Shown here in pieces: positions 25,024 to 33,682 of a stretch of 64,000 nucleotides of DNA. A program made the position numbers and the translations under genes. Every line of letters begins with the position of its first letter. Positions within the stretch are counted from its first letter, which is position 1. The notes beneath the pieces are model-generated. The model did not search any database. It was not told where the DNA came from and saw only the letters and a list, made by a program, of their open reading frames with translations. This DNA comes from Hyphomicrobiaceae bacterium. GTDB taxonomy: Bacteria; Pseudomonadota; Alphaproteobacteria; Rhizobiales; Hyphomicrobiaceae. The stretch lies in NCBI GenBank assembly GCA_002919265.1, contig PKEY01000077.1, positions 1 through 64,000 of the forward strand. Direction: 5' to 3'.

Positions 25024-25632
25024 CTACGGATTTTCCAAACCCAACGCCACCCTGAAGCGGTGGGCGATGGTACCCCCGTCCTTCTCAGGCAGTCGCCACG
25101 GATCCTCGGACAACGCGATCTTTGCGACGGCGAACGCGGGACCCTGCCCCTTGAACAGGAATTCGGCCAGCTCGTCGACCTTCCCTTGCTCCGTCACCAG
25201 CATCGTGCGCTCGATGCCGAATCCGCGAGCCACGGCGCAGAGGTCAACTTTGTTGCCAGTGAGACCAGACTGGCGGCCAGTTTCACCAAAGTGCTCATTG
25301 TCGAGCACCAAAATCGAAAGGTTCTGCGGATTCTGATCGGCGACGACGCCGAGGGAGCCAATGCCCATCAGCATCTCACCGTCACCGGTCAGCGCCAGCA
25401 CGCGGCGCGAGGGTTGCGCGAGGGCAAGGCCCAGAGCGGTCGGAACCGCGAGACCCATGCCGCCCCACGAGTAAAGGTACTCAGGGCTGTCGCCCGAGGC
25501 GAAGGTGTCCCACGTGGGGCTCCCCAGACCAGGAACAACGAGGGTATTGCCGCGGCGCTTCAGCAATTCGGCGACGAAGGGGCGGCGCTGGATCTTGTTC
25601 GACCCGGATGTGGCGGTAGCGTTCGTGCTCAT
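25024..25632 (-). CDS. Thiamine-pyrophosphate enzyme, C-terminal (beta) subunit, sulfopyruvate/phosphonopyruvate-decarboxylase-like
   Basis: A 202-residue TPP-binding subunit. The TPP/Mg2+ motif begins LTGDGEMLMGIGSLGVVADQ (GDG followed about 27 residues later by DNEHFGETG). GMGLAVPTALGLALAQP, before it, is the usual preceding loop. It is half of a split decarboxylase whose other half is the next upstream gene; the ATG overlaps that gene's stop by 4 bp (ATGA). This arrangement resembles ComD/ComE sulfopyruvate decarboxylase and phosphonopyruvate decarboxylase, but no coenzyme-M or phosphonate genes are nearby, so the substrate is open. Confidence 0.85.
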   Translation of the reverse strand: MSTNATATSGSNKIQRRPFVAELLKRRGNTLVVPGLGSPTWDTFASGDSPEYLYSWGGMGLAVPTALGLALAQPSRRVLALTGDGEMLMGIGSLGVVADQNPQNLSILVLDNEHFGETGRQSGLTGNKVDLCAVARGFGIERTMLVTEQGKVDELAEFLFKGQGPAFAVAKIALSEDPWRLPEKDGGTIAHRFRVALGLENP

Positions 25633-26153
25633 TTCTGTCCGAATCCCTTGGCGCCGATGACACGCTGGCTGACCAGAACGGCGGCGGAGAGCCGCCCATG
25701 GAAGGCAAGGTCGGCGGCTGCCGCAAAGGTCTCGCCAACCTCGGAGGCCTTGTCGACTGGGAAACAGCGGACGCCCATGGCTTCCAGCACCGGGCGCGTG
25801 CCTTGGCCCATCGGCACCTGCCATGGATTGAATTCACCCCACTGGCCGCGCATGGTCACGAGCATCAGGCAGGGCGCGCGAAATGCAGCGGGAAGCCCCA
25901 GAGCATTGATGCAGTTGCCGACGCCCGAGGACTGCATGGCGATCATCGCGCGCTCGCCGCCGAGCCAGCAGCCGGTCGCGATGCCGATGCCTTCCTCCTC
26001 GGTCGTAAGGGTCACGAGCCGGTGGGCCGGATCGGCCTTCACCAGGTTGAGAAGCTGTGTAAGCCCCCCGTCGGGAATGGTGCAAACGGTACGGATGTTT
26101 CGCGCCTTCATTTCGCGAAACACATCCGCCGACCAGTGTTCGGAAGAAGCCAT
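25629..26153 (-). CDS. Thiamine-pyrophosphate enzyme, N-terminal (alpha) subunit, sulfopyruvate-decarboxylase-like
   Basis: A 174-residue pyrimidine-binding subunit of a split TPP enzyme. The segment LTTEEEGIGIATGCWLGGER contains the conserved glutamate that activates the TPP aminopyrimidine, and MQSSGVGNCINAL follows, as in ComD-like and phosphonopyruvate decarboxylase-like proteins. It is encoded immediately before the TPP-binding subunit. Together they would make an alpha/beta decarboxylase of about 376 residues, the length of single-chain relatives. Regulation is not evident, and the upstream neighbour (matrixin) is closed by its own terminator. Confidence 0.83.
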   Translation of the reverse strand: MASSEHWSADVFREMKARNIRTVCTIPDGGLTQLLNLVKADPAHRLVTLTTEEEGIGIATGCWLGGERAMIAMQSSGVGNCINALGLPAAFRAPCLMLVTMRGQWGEFNPWQVPMGQGTRPVLEAMGVRCFPVDKASEVGETFAAAADLAFHGRLSAAVLVSQRVIGAKGFGQK

Positions 26154-26181
26154 GTGATCACGCTCTGGGCTGGGTAAAATA

Positions 26182-26212
26182 GAAAAGGCGAGGGATTAAC
26201 TCACCCTCGCCT
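26182..26212 (-). terminator. Intrinsic terminator after the matrixin gene
   Basis: AGGCGAGGG and CCCTCGCCT form a perfect 9-bp stem with a 9-nt loop. Read on the minus strand the stem is followed by TTTCTATTTT. It separates the matrixin gene from the decarboxylase subunits downstream on the same strand. Confidence 0.85.
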
Positions 26213-26241
26213 CCCAAGGTCAAGTTTCAGAAACGTATAGC

Positions 26242-26976
26242 TTATCTGCGTACAGTAGCTGACGCGGAGTGGACATGCGGGTGGGCAGGACCATTCGAAG
26301 GAGCCTTCCGCAACCCGTAAAGAAGTCCGACGCCTTCGATATCACCCGGCTGGAGCGTCCGGAACTTCTCTTGATAGCGGTGGTGCATCAGCTGGCCGGT
26401 TGAGGGGGGGTGGTCGAGCCCAATCGCGTGCCCGATCTCATGCGCCGCGGCGTAGCGGATGTCGTAGACTTCGAGATTGCCGTCAAAGCCAATCTTCCAG
26501 CGCTGTTCAGGATTGAAGCAGATGAGCGATTGTTCAATTGGCCGGGGCTCCTCGGTCCCCGGTTTGTATGCGACGTTCGTGAAGGCCCGGCCGCGCGGCT
26601 CGAGCTGGGCGCCGATCAGGATGCCTGCCTTGCTGGGATCATCTATCTCGGTGAAGGTGATGTTCGCGACCTCTTCCCACATGTCGAAGGCCGCGCGGAT
26701 TTCCTGACGGAAGGCCTCGCGGGCAATATTCGACTTCTCGAGAAGAGGGTCGATCGGCCCCATGACCCGGCAATTGATGGCGTCTGGCGTTTCGGTTCTG
26801 GTGCGTACAAAGGCGTAAGTGACTTTGGTCGCCTTTGGCTCGCCTTCCCAGGTGTTCCAAACGACCTGCTCACCGTTGAGCTTGAGGAGGCGGAACCCGA
26901 ACAAACCTTGCGCGTTCACGGTGCCGAAGGCCGTGACCAAGGTCGTGATCGACGCGAGGATAAGTAACTTCCTCAA
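26242..26976 (-). CDS. Secreted matrixin-family zinc metalloprotease
   Basis: A 244-residue protein with a signal peptide (RKLLILASITTLVTAFG, cleavage near VNAQG). The catalytic zinc motif is HEIGHAIGLDH (H-E-x2-H-x2-G-x2-H), followed by a methionine turn in STGQLMHHRYQ. This is the reprolysin/matrixin arrangement of metzincins. The start codon is TTG, preceded by GGGGGGA at good spacing, and gives a clean signal peptide. No propeptide cysteine switch is obvious; a single Cys lies early (NCRVMG). A small number of alphaproteobacteria carry such proteins; the target is unknown. Confidence 0.87.
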   Translation of the reverse strand: MRKLLILASITTLVTAFGTVNAQGLFGFRLLKLNGEQVVWNTWEGEPKATKVTYAFVRTRTETPDAINCRVMGPIDPLLEKSNIAREAFRQEIRAAFDMWEEVANITFTEIDDPSKAGILIGAQLEPRGRAFTNVAYKPGTEEPRPIEQSLICFNPEQRWKIGFDGNLEVYDIRYAAAHEIGHAIGLDHPPSTGQLMHHRYQEKFRTLQPGDIEGVGLLYGLRKAPSNGPAHPHVHSASATVRR

Positions 26977-27230
26977 TTGATCCCCCCAAGTTGCGGCGAA
27001 AAGTGGAGATCTAAGCCCGATAGCGAAGTCGGGCTGCCTGTGTTTACGTGAAGGGCGGCTCTACAACAAATCCTAGGGTTGCGAGGCGCTGCGGGTCAAT
27101 CCGTGATTGGTTCCAGCGACGCACAGCCGCGCGTTTCAGAGCTCTGTGCAAAATAGTGAGACCCCGCCAGTCTCGGAAGACGTGGCCGCCAAGCCGTTTT
27201 GCCAGGGCAGCCACGCGTTTTGGATGTAGC

Positions 27231-28340
27231 TTAGGCCGTCAGCCGCTCGAGCTCCTCGAGGATGGCGCTACCCATCTCGGAGGTGCCGACCTCCCGCATA
27301 TTCGGTTGCATGATGTCGGCGGTGCGCAAACCGCGCGCCAGGGTGTTGGAAATCGCCTGGTCAAGCAGGTCCGCCTCCCGGACCATGTCGAACGAGTAGC
27401 GCAGGGCCATGCCGAAGCTGGCAATGGTGGCGATCGGGTTGGCCTTATTCTGCCCAGCGATGTCAGGCGCAGAGCCGTGGACGGGCTCATACAGGGCCTT
27501 CCGACGACCATTCTCATCCGGCGCGCCGAGAGATGCTGACGGCAGCATCCCGAGCGAACCCGTCAGCATAGCGGCCTCGTCGGAGAGGATGTCGCCGAAC
27601 AAGTTATCGCAGACGATCACATCGAACTGCTTGGGATTGCGCACCAGCTGCATGGCGCAGTTGTCCGCGAGGATGTGGTGCAGCTCGACCCCCTGGCCGT
27701 ACTTCTTGTGCGTCTCGGTGACCACCTGGTTCCAGAGCACGCCCGTTTTCATCACGTTCCGCTTTTCGGCGGAGTGCACCTTGCCCTTGCGCTTGCGGGC
27801 GAGGTCAAAGGCGACGAGCGCGATACGTTCAATCTCGTGCGTCGTGTAGATCGTCGTATCGACGGCGCGCTTTTCACCGTTCTCTAGCGTGACGATCTCC
27901 TTCGGCTCGCCGAAGTAGGTGCCACCGGTGAGTTCGCGCAGAATTAGGATATCGAGGCCTTCCACATACTCGCGCTTCAGCGTCGATGCCTCGGCTAGCG
28001 CCGGATAGCAGATAGCCGGCCGCAGGTTAGCGAAGAGGTCGAGCTCCCGCCGCAAACGAAGAAGGCCGGCTTCGGGACGGATCTCATACGGAACATTGTC
28101 CCACTTCGGGCCGCCAACCGAGCCGAACAAAACGGCGTCCGCTTGCTTGGCCTTGGCCAGCGTCTCGTCCGTCAGCGGGGTGCCGTATTTGTCGATGGCG
28201 GCGCCGCCGACGAGATCGGTCGTGACCTCGAATTTGGCTTTGCTTTTCTTATTGAAGAAAGCGAGCAGCCGCTCGACCTCGGCCATCACCTCGACGCCAA
28301 TTCCATCGCCGGGCAGCAACAGCAAATTGAACGTGGACAT
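27231..28340 (-). CDS. leuB: 3-isopropylmalate dehydrogenase (LeuB)
   Basis: A 369-residue NAD-dependent oxidative decarboxylase of leucine biosynthesis. Signatures are [19 protein letters not shown] at the N-terminus, GSVGGPKWD, the substrate arginines in [16 protein letters not shown], and the C-terminal [20 protein letters not shown]. Its length is close to the proteobacterial family norm (about 360-370). It stands alone, with no leuC or leuD adjacent. Downstream on the minus strand I see no obvious terminator before the matrixin gene. Confidence 0.97.
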   Translation of the reverse strand: MSTFNLLLLPGDGIGVEVMAEVERLLAFFNKKSKAKFEVTTDLVGGAAIDKYGTPLTDETLAKAKQADAVLFGSVGGPKWDNVPYEIRPEAGLLRLRRELDLFANLRPAICYPALAEASTLKREYVEGLDILILRELTGGTYFGEPKEIVTLENGEKRAVDTTIYTTHEIERIALVAFDLARKRKGKVHSAEKRNVMKTGVLWNQVVTETHKKYGQGVELHHILADNCAMQLVRNPKQFDVIVCDNLFGDILSDEAAMLTGSLGMLPSASLGAPDENGRRKALYEPVHGSAPDIAGQNKANPIATIASFGMALRYSFDMVREADLLDQAISNTLARGLRTADIMQPNMREVGTSEMGSAILEELERLTA

Positions 28341-28425
28341 TCGCGTGTATCCGTCTCCTGGGAGGTTTCCGCGCGATTGCTAGCTTGCCGAGGCGGTGGG
28401 CGCAAGCCGTGTATGCCTTGCGCAA

Positions 28426-28458
28426 TATAAAGCCCTCCCTGGAGCGAACAGGGAGGGC
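28426..28458 (-). terminator. Intrinsic terminator after the SMP-30 gene
   Basis: GCCCTCCCTG and CAGGGAGGGC form a perfect 10-bp stem with a 7-nt loop. Read on the minus strand it is followed by TTTATATT. It lies 23 bp beyond the stop of the SMP-30 gene. Confidence 0.8.
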
Positions 28459-28480
28459 CGAGCCAAAATGCTTGGCGCAA

Positions 28481-29626
28481 TCAGGTGATGTGAGCGCCAC
28501 GCGTCTCGACGTAAACGGCGTATAGCGACTGGCTCGCCGTCATGAAGAGCCGGTTGCGCTTGCTGCCGCCGAAGCAGACGTTTGAGCAGATTTCGGGCAG
28601 ACGAATTTGGCCGATCCGCGTGCCATCAGGTGCGAAAATGTGAACGCCGTCATAGCCATCGCCCACCCAGCCGGCGCTCGACCAGATGTTCCCCTCTTCA
28701 TCGCAGCGGATGCCGTCGGCCAAGCCTGTCTTGCCGTCCCATTCCATGCTGGCGAAGGTTCTGGGATTTTTCAGCTTGGTGCCATCGACGTCGTAGACCC
28801 AAATCTGGCTCTTGGCTTCGGGATAATGGGTCATGCCGGTGTCGGCGACATAAAGCTTCGTGTAGTCGGGGGAGAAGCAGAGGCCGTTCGGCTTGTAGGG
28901 TTCGTCGGCCACTTTCGTGATTTCGCCCGTTTGAGCATCGATCCGATAGATTGCCTCCTTCTGAATCGGGCTTGCACTATTGGCGCTTTCAGGCAGACGG
29001 TTGCCTTCATATTCCACCAGCGAGCCGTAGCCCGGGTCAGTGAACCAGATCGAACCGTCATTCGGATGGACGACGACGTCATTGGGTGCGTTAAGCTCCT
29101 TGCCGTCGTACTTGTCCGCCAGCACGGTGACCTTGCCATTGTGCTCATAGCGAACGACCTTCCGCGTGCCGTGCTGGCAGGCGATCTGCCGACCTTCAAA
29201 ATCGAACGTGTTGCCGTTGCTGTTGCCGGCCGGATAACGGAAGCGGCGGCTCACATGGCCATCTTCCTCGAGCCAACGGAGATTTTCGTCGTTGGGGATG
29301 TCACTCCAGACGAGATAGCGGCCGACGCCGTTCCACGCCGGGCCTTCTGCCCAGAGCGTACCAGTGTAGAGGCGCATGATGGGCGTATTGCCGAGCTTCG
29401 CCTTGAAGCGCTTGTCGAGCACCACGACATCAGGATCCGGGTAGCGCACCGGCGGTGCATCCGGGCCGAAATTGCGCGCGAAAGCATCCTTGGACATTGA
29501 CGTCAACGCGGCGAGCCCGGCAGCTGCCGTGAGAAATCCGCGCCGGCTGAGCTCCGCGTGGCGTTGCTCTGGCGTGCGGATCGGTTTCGCGAGGTCGATG
29601 AATTTGTGAAGCTGAACACGAGACAT
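28481..29626 (-). CDS. Tat-exported SMP-30/gluconolactonase-like beta-propeller protein
   Basis: A 381-residue protein. A twin-arginine signal lies about 25 residues into the chain (ELSRRGFLTAAAGLAALTSM). The mature domain is an SMP-30/gluconolactonase propeller: GPAWNGVGRYLVWSDIPND (metal-binding Glu region), NAPNDVVVHPNDGSIWFTDP, and KPNGLCFSPDYTKLYVADTG. The start MSRVQLHKF was chosen; an in-frame start 37 codons upstream gives an unconvincing sequence. It would be a periplasmic Ca2+/Zn2+-dependent lactonase. It is divergent from the CoA-transferase genes. Confidence 0.9.
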   Translation of the reverse strand: MSRVQLHKFIDLAKPIRTPEQRHAELSRRGFLTAAAGLAALTSMSKDAFARNFGPDAPPVRYPDPDVVVLDKRFKAKLGNTPIMRLYTGTLWAEGPAWNGVGRYLVWSDIPNDENLRWLEEDGHVSRRFRYPAGNSNGNTFDFEGRQIACQHGTRKVVRYEHNGKVTVLADKYDGKELNAPNDVVVHPNDGSIWFTDPGYGSLVEYEGNRLPESANSASPIQKEAIYRIDAQTGEITKVADEPYKPNGLCFSPDYTKLYVADTGMTHYPEAKSQIWVYDVDGTKLKNPRTFASMEWDGKTGLADGIRCDEEGNIWSSAGWVGDGYDGVHIFAPDGTRIGQIRLPEICSNVCFGGSKRNRLFMTASQSLYAVYVETRGAHIT

Positions 29627-29825
29627 TGCCTGGTTTCCTCCAACGTTATCGAACGTTTGTTTCCTCAGGCTGCTGACGGCTTTGGGCCCGCCAGCACATG
29701 CAAGCGCCCGTTTCGGCAAGGTATGCCGCCGATGCAATGCGCTGCAGACGTCTGCACAACTCTCGCGACTTGTGCAGCTACATGGCTCGGGTCAAAGTAT
29801 GGCGCTGTTAGGGAAGGAGCAGCCG

Positions 29826-30653
29826 ATGCACACAGGCGCGAACGTGATTGAGCTCGAAGAGCTCGTTTCGCGAATACCCGACGGAGCCAGTGTCGCAATC
29901 CCGCCGGATTACTCTGGCTGCGCGATGGAGGCGGTGAAGGCTCTCATTCGGCGCGGCTGCCGGAATCTGCATTTGATTGGCGTCCCGAGTGGCGGATTTC
30001 AGGCGGATTGGCTGATCGGCGCCGGTTGTGTTGCCAGCGTCGAAGCGGCTGCGATGACGCTAAATGAATTCGGTACGCCGCCTCGGTTTGCGGAGGCCAT
30101 CCGCGAGGGGCTCATCGTGATGAAGGATGCAACGTGCCCGGCCATTCATGCCGGATTACAGGCGGCGGAGAAGGGCATCCCTTTCATGCCGCTGCGCGGA
30201 ATTCTGGGCTCGGACCTGCTGAAGTATCGGCCCGACTGGAAAGTCATCAACAATCCTTACGCTGAGGGTGACGATCCCATTGTTCTCCTTCCCGCGATCA
30301 AGCCGGATGTTGCTCTGTTTCACGCCTGGGCAGCGGATCGGGAAGGCAACGTTTGGATTGGCGTGCGCCGCGAGCTGATGCTGATGGCCCACGCGGCGCG
30401 CACGACGCTCGTTACGGTCGAGCGGGTCGAGGACAGAAATTTCCTGACCGACGATGCGATGGCGGCGGGAACGATTCCGGCACTTTACATTTCGGCCATT
30501 TCGGTCGTGCCCGGGGGAGCGCGGCCCATTGGTCTCCCGGGAGCCTACCCGGCCGATCGGGCAAAGCTTGCGGCCTATGTGGAAGCAGCGCGGACAGCGG
30601 AAGGTTTCGAGCGCTGGGCCGACGAAGAGATCTTTGCGAAGGTGCCGGCATGA
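29826..30653 (+). CDS. Class I CoA-transferase subunit A (IpdA/GctA-like)
   Basis: A 275-residue subunit. The N-terminus ELEELVSRIPDGASVAIPPD and the HLIGVPSGGFQADWLIGAG segment are typical of the glutaconate/3-oxoacid CoA-transferase alpha family. GGGARPIGLPGAYPAD-like sequence closes the domain. The ATG is preceded by GGGAAGGAG at 6-7 nt, which decides the start; an ATG nine codons upstream is less well placed. It overlaps the next gene by 4 bp (ATGA), so the two subunits are translationally coupled. The substrate cannot be fixed from sequence. Confidence 0.85.
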   Translation: MHTGANVIELEELVSRIPDGASVAIPPDYSGCAMEAVKALIRRGCRNLHLIGVPSGGFQADWLIGAGCVASVEAAAMTLNEFGTPPRFAEAIREGLIVMKDATCPAIHAGLQAAEKGIPFMPLRGILGSDLLKYRPDWKVINNPYAEGDDPIVLLPAIKPDVALFHAWAADREGNVWIGVRRELMLMAHAARTTLVTVERVEDRNFLTDDAMAAGTIPALYISAISVVPGGARPIGLPGAYPADRAKLAAYVEAARTAEGFERWADEEIFAKVPA

Positions 30654-31399
30654 CTTCCATGGATGCCAGCATCAGTCGCGCGGAGATCATGATCGGCGCG
30701 ATCACTCGCATGCTGCAGGGACTGCGCCATGTGGCGGTGGGAAATAGCTCACCTATTCCGGGCTCGGCGGCATTGTTGGCCCGCGCGCTTTCCGGAGGCC
30801 GTTTGCGCGTGTCGCTCCTGGGAAGCCGCAAGCACAATGCTTTTACCGACGGCGGACGCGAATTGTTCGATTGCGCTGCCCAGGGTCGCATCGACGCCTT
30901 CTTTCTGTCTGGCGGTCAGATCGATGGCCAAGCCAATATCAATCTTGTCGGGCTTGGCGATTACCCGCAAAGCAAAGTGCGTTTCCCGGGCTCTTTTGGG
31001 TCAGCCTACCTTTATCATCTGATCCCGCGCGTCATTCTTTTCCGGGAAGAACACACGCCACGCACCCTGGTGCCGAATGTCGATTTCATCAGTGCCGCTG
31101 GCACATCTCCGGAGAATGAATATCGGCCCGGCGGGCCGTATGCGCTCGTCACCGGCCTTTGCGTTTTCATGTTCGACAAGGAAAAGCGGCAATTCCGTCT
31201 GCAGAGCACCCATCCCGGGGTCACCAGTGATGATGTAAGGGAGGCGACAGGCTTCGACTACATCGCTCCCGAGACTGTGCCGACGACAGAACCGCTCGCA
31301 GCGAATGAATTGACTTTGCTACGAACCGAGGTGGCCAGGCAGGTCGCGGAAACCTATCCAGGATTTGCTGCCAAGACGTGGGGTGTCGAAAACGGATAA
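30650..31399 (+). CDS. Class I CoA-transferase subunit B (IpdB/GctB-like)
   Basis: A 249-residue beta subunit paired with the preceding gene. The N-terminal MIGAITRMLQGLRHVAVGN region and the FLSGGQIDGQANINLVG segment belong to the family. The C-terminal LQSTHPGVTSDDVREATGF is close to the IpdB-type hydrolase branch described for actinobacterial sterol degradation. The position normally occupied by the catalytic glutamate in CoA-transferases appears to read GGQID, so it may be a hydrolase or a CoA-transferase with altered chemistry; a structural alignment would decide this. Confidence 0.8.
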   Translation: MTSMDASISRAEIMIGAITRMLQGLRHVAVGNSSPIPGSAALLARALSGGRLRVSLLGSRKHNAFTDGGRELFDCAAQGRIDAFFLSGGQIDGQANINLVGLGDYPQSKVRFPGSFGSAYLYHLIPRVILFREEHTPRTLVPNVDFISAAGTSPENEYRPGGPYALVTGLCVFMFDKEKRQFRLQSTHPGVTSDDVREATGFDYIAPETVPTTEPLAANELTLLRTEVARQVAETYPGFAAKTWGVENG

Positions 31400-31473
31400 T
31401 CAGTAACCGGATAATAACCAAGTTTGCGCATGATGCGGCAATGTACTGCCGATAGGGGGCAAAGGACCGTGTC

Positions 31474-31962
31474 ATGCGTAGTTTTTCATTCAAGGCCCAT
31501 CCTCGTCATTTCGCCAATCATCTTCCCGGTTATCGGAGTTTTCATCAGCTTCTTTCGCGAGTTGTTGGGTGTGTCGCTGTTTGTTTCGGCGTAAGCGGCT
31601 GCGCAGTTTCAGCAGCGCCTCCACCCCAGGAGACTGTCGCGGTTCCTCCAAAGAAAATCATCGCCATTCCAAGGCCTCCCGCAAGGCTGCTGGCGCGTGA
31701 ACATGCTCCGAAATGCATGAATGCGACCGAGGAGCCTGGGAAAACAGCGGCAACCCAAAATGAGGAGGAGAAAGGCGCCAACCCCGCGGAAAGTACTCCA
31801 TCCGTCGAACAGCTTACGGCATCGCTCAATCGTCGGGAACGCGAGCGCGATTGCTACCGCGACGCGGAGCATCGCGTTCGGGCCAAGCTCACGAAGCTCC
31901 AGACGTCCGTGCGGGAAACGTTGCGCGCCGTTGATGAGCTGAACAAGTCGATGGAGGAGTGA
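31474..31962 (+). CDS. Putative lipoprotein, hypothetical
   Basis: A 162-residue protein with no recognised domain. Residues 30-43 (VVGCVAVCFGVSGC) form a hydrophobic stretch ending in a possible lipobox (V-S-G-C), so it is probably an exported lipoprotein, although the 29-residue basic lead is long; an internal start cannot be excluded. The middle is proline- and glutamate-rich, and the C-terminal 50 residues are charged and helical (RRERERDCYRDAEHRVRAKL), suggesting a coiled coil. It stands alone between the CoA-transferase and aldolase genes. Confidence 0.55.
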   Translation: MRSFSFKAHPRHFANHLPGYRSFHQLLSRVVGCVAVCFGVSGCAVSAAPPPQETVAVPPKKIIAIPRPPARLLAREHAPKCMNATEEPGKTAATQNEEEKGANPAESTPSVEQLTASLNRRERERDCYRDAEHRVRAKLTKLQTSVRETLRAVDELNKSMEE

Positions 31963-32046
31963 GCGAGATCGCAAAATCGCTTCCCTATTGCACAAGTGAG
32001 GCGCTTGCTTTCTCATGCTCGTCAAACAACGAGCAGGGGAAATTGC

Positions 32047-32829
32047 ATGCAGATTTTTCGGAACCCGGCGCGCGAACGGCTACAGAATGGGGAGTTGGCA
32101 CTTGGGATCGGGCTGCGGCAGGCCCGAACTGTCGACATTGCGCCGGCAATGAAGGCGGTCGGGTTCGACTGGCTGTTCATCGATCTCGAGCACGGGGCCA
32201 TGGAGCTGGATACGGCCGTGCAAATATCGGTTGCGGCACTGGCCGCGGGAATTTCGCCTCTCGTTCGCGTGCCAAAGGGACGCTACGATCTTGCGGCGCG
32301 GGCGCTTGATGGCGGTGCGTTTGGCATCGTCATGCCGCACGTCGATACAGCGGATGAGGCCCGGGAAATCGTCAACCAATTGAAGTATCCGCCGGTCGGG
32401 CATCGGTCCATTGCCGGCGCCATGCCGCATTTTGGTTTTCAGAGCGTTCCCCTGGCTGATGCGGCTGCCGCGGTGAACAGCAATATGCTCATCGTGGCAA
32501 TGCTTGAAACTCCCCAGGCGATCGCCAATGCCGAAGCCATTGCCGCCGTGCCGGGGATCGACGTGCTGCTGATTGGAACCAACGATCTGACCTCTGAGAT
32601 GGGTATTCCCGGCGCGCTGATGCACGAGCGGGTCGCAGAAGCCTACCAGACGATGGTGGCGGCCTGCCGGAAACACGGCAAGTGGCCGGGCATGGGAGGC
32701 GTCTACTCCGAGGAAGGCCTGCGGCACTATATCGGCATCGGTGCCCAAATGATCCTGTGCGGCAGCGACTTGAGCCTGATGATGAGTGCCGGTTCTGCGC
32801 GCACGAAATACTTGCGGGAGCTCGGATAG
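32047..32829 (+). CDS. HpcH/HpaI-family class II aldolase
   Basis: A 260-residue TIM-barrel aldolase. The segment FDWLFIDLEHGAMELDT, the ALDGGAFGIVMPHVDTADEA metal-site region and AMLETPQAIANAEAIAA with the metal-ligand glutamate match the HpaI/GarL family (cleavage of 2-keto-4-hydroxy acids to pyruvate or a related product plus aldehyde). Length is typical (250-260). The ATG is preceded by GCAGGGGA at suitable spacing, which gives a start 17 codons inside the longest open frame. Downstream it converges on the VOC-family gene. Confidence 0.9.
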   Translation: MQIFRNPARERLQNGELALGIGLRQARTVDIAPAMKAVGFDWLFIDLEHGAMELDTAVQISVAALAAGISPLVRVPKGRYDLAARALDGGAFGIVMPHVDTADEAREIVNQLKYPPVGHRSIAGAMPHFGFQSVPLADAAAAVNSNMLIVAMLETPQAIANAEAIAAVPGIDVLLIGTNDLTSEMGIPGALMHERVAEAYQTMVAACRKHGKWPGMGGVYSEEGLRHYIGIGAQMILCGSDLSLMMSAGSARTKYLRELG

Positions 32830-32849
32830 CTGAGTTCCCAAAAGCTCCG

Positions 32850-33404
32850 CTACCTTTCACCCCGTTCGTTCGGCCGGGAAAGCGCCTCGATCGCATCGGC
32901 GAGGTGCTCATCGGTGATGTTGTAGGCGCCGCGGGCAACACGGATTTTGTGGGCTTCACGCAGGACATCCACGTGCGTGTAGCCCGCGGGCGGCTCGAAC
33001 TTGTAGCAAGCCAACTCCAGCAACTGGCCTAGGGGATCGCGGAAATAGAGCGAATACATAAAGCCGCGATCCACCTCGCCGGAGTTGGCAAAGCCGCGTT
33101 CACGCAACCGCGCCGCCGCCTGCGTGTACGTGGCGCGCGAGACCATGAAGGCAATATGGTGTACGTTGCCCACGTTTGTGGGGTTCGGCGTACGATCCGG
33201 CTTCCAGGATTCATTTGTGAAGACGGTGATCAGGCGGCCGTCGCCGGGGTCGAAGTAAAGATGGTTCTGGTCGGGCGCGTCGAGATTCGGCTGCTCGAAA
33301 ACCAGGGGCATCCCGAGCACGCCTTCCCAGAAGTCGATCGACGTCTGACGATCAGCTCCGACGAGCGTGATGTGATGCACGCCCTGTGTCTGCACGCGCC
33401 GCAT
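32850..33404 (-). CDS. VOC-family (glyoxalase/dioxygenase fold) protein
   Basis: A 184-residue protein with two beta-alpha-beta-beta-beta modules of the vicinal oxygen chelate fold. The N-terminal GVHHITLVGADRQTSIDFWE carries a candidate metal histidine, and VGNVHHIAFMVSRATYTQAA carries the second-half histidine. YSLYFRDPLGQLLELA contains a Glu in the position of the fourth ligand. This resembles extradiol dioxygenases and glyoxalase-type proteins, but the substrate is unknown. It converges with the aldolase gene, with 20 bp between the stops. Confidence 0.85.
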   Translation of the reverse strand: MRRVQTQGVHHITLVGADRQTSIDFWEGVLGMPLVFEQPNLDAPDQNHLYFDPGDGRLITVFTNESWKPDRTPNPTNVGNVHHIAFMVSRATYTQAAARLRERGFANSGEVDRGFMYSLYFRDPLGQLLELACYKFEPPAGYTHVDVLREAHKIRVARGAYNITDEHLADAIEALSRPNERGER

Positions 33405-33429
33405 TGAAGAGCTCCGCTGCTAGAGTAGT

Positions 33430-33654
33430 TCACGCCGAAGCGTCAGGCTTTCTTTTTCGCTCTGCTTCGAATTCCTTCTCGAGACTGCGCTCGAGTTCAA
33501 CCAGATCCTCTGGAAGAGGCATACCATAGGCCTTCAGCTCGTTCAGCTTACGCAAGATGACGAGATAGATCTCGTGCCGGTCTTCCGGCTGCTGTTCATT
33601 CTCCATCTGCGTAAGCAGAAGCCCGAGTTCCGCTTTCACATCCTCAAAGGCCAT
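33430..33654 (-). CDS. Small hypothetical helical protein
   Basis: A 74-residue protein, start ATG preceded by AAGGA at about 7 nt (MAFEDVKAELGLLLTQM). It is entirely charged/leucine-rich and predicted helical, with repeated E/K/R patterns (ELERSLEKEFEAERKRK) suggesting a short coiled coil. No family recognised. The palindromic site at 33683-33698 is about 30 bp upstream of its start, so it may belong to the same control as the thiolase region. Confidence 0.65.
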   Translation of the reverse strand: MAFEDVKAELGLLLTQMENEQQPEDRHEIYLVILRKLNELKAYGMPLPEDLVELERSLEKEFEAERKRKPDASA

Positions 33655-33682
33655 GGCTGATCCTTTCCGCAATCCCTTGCGA

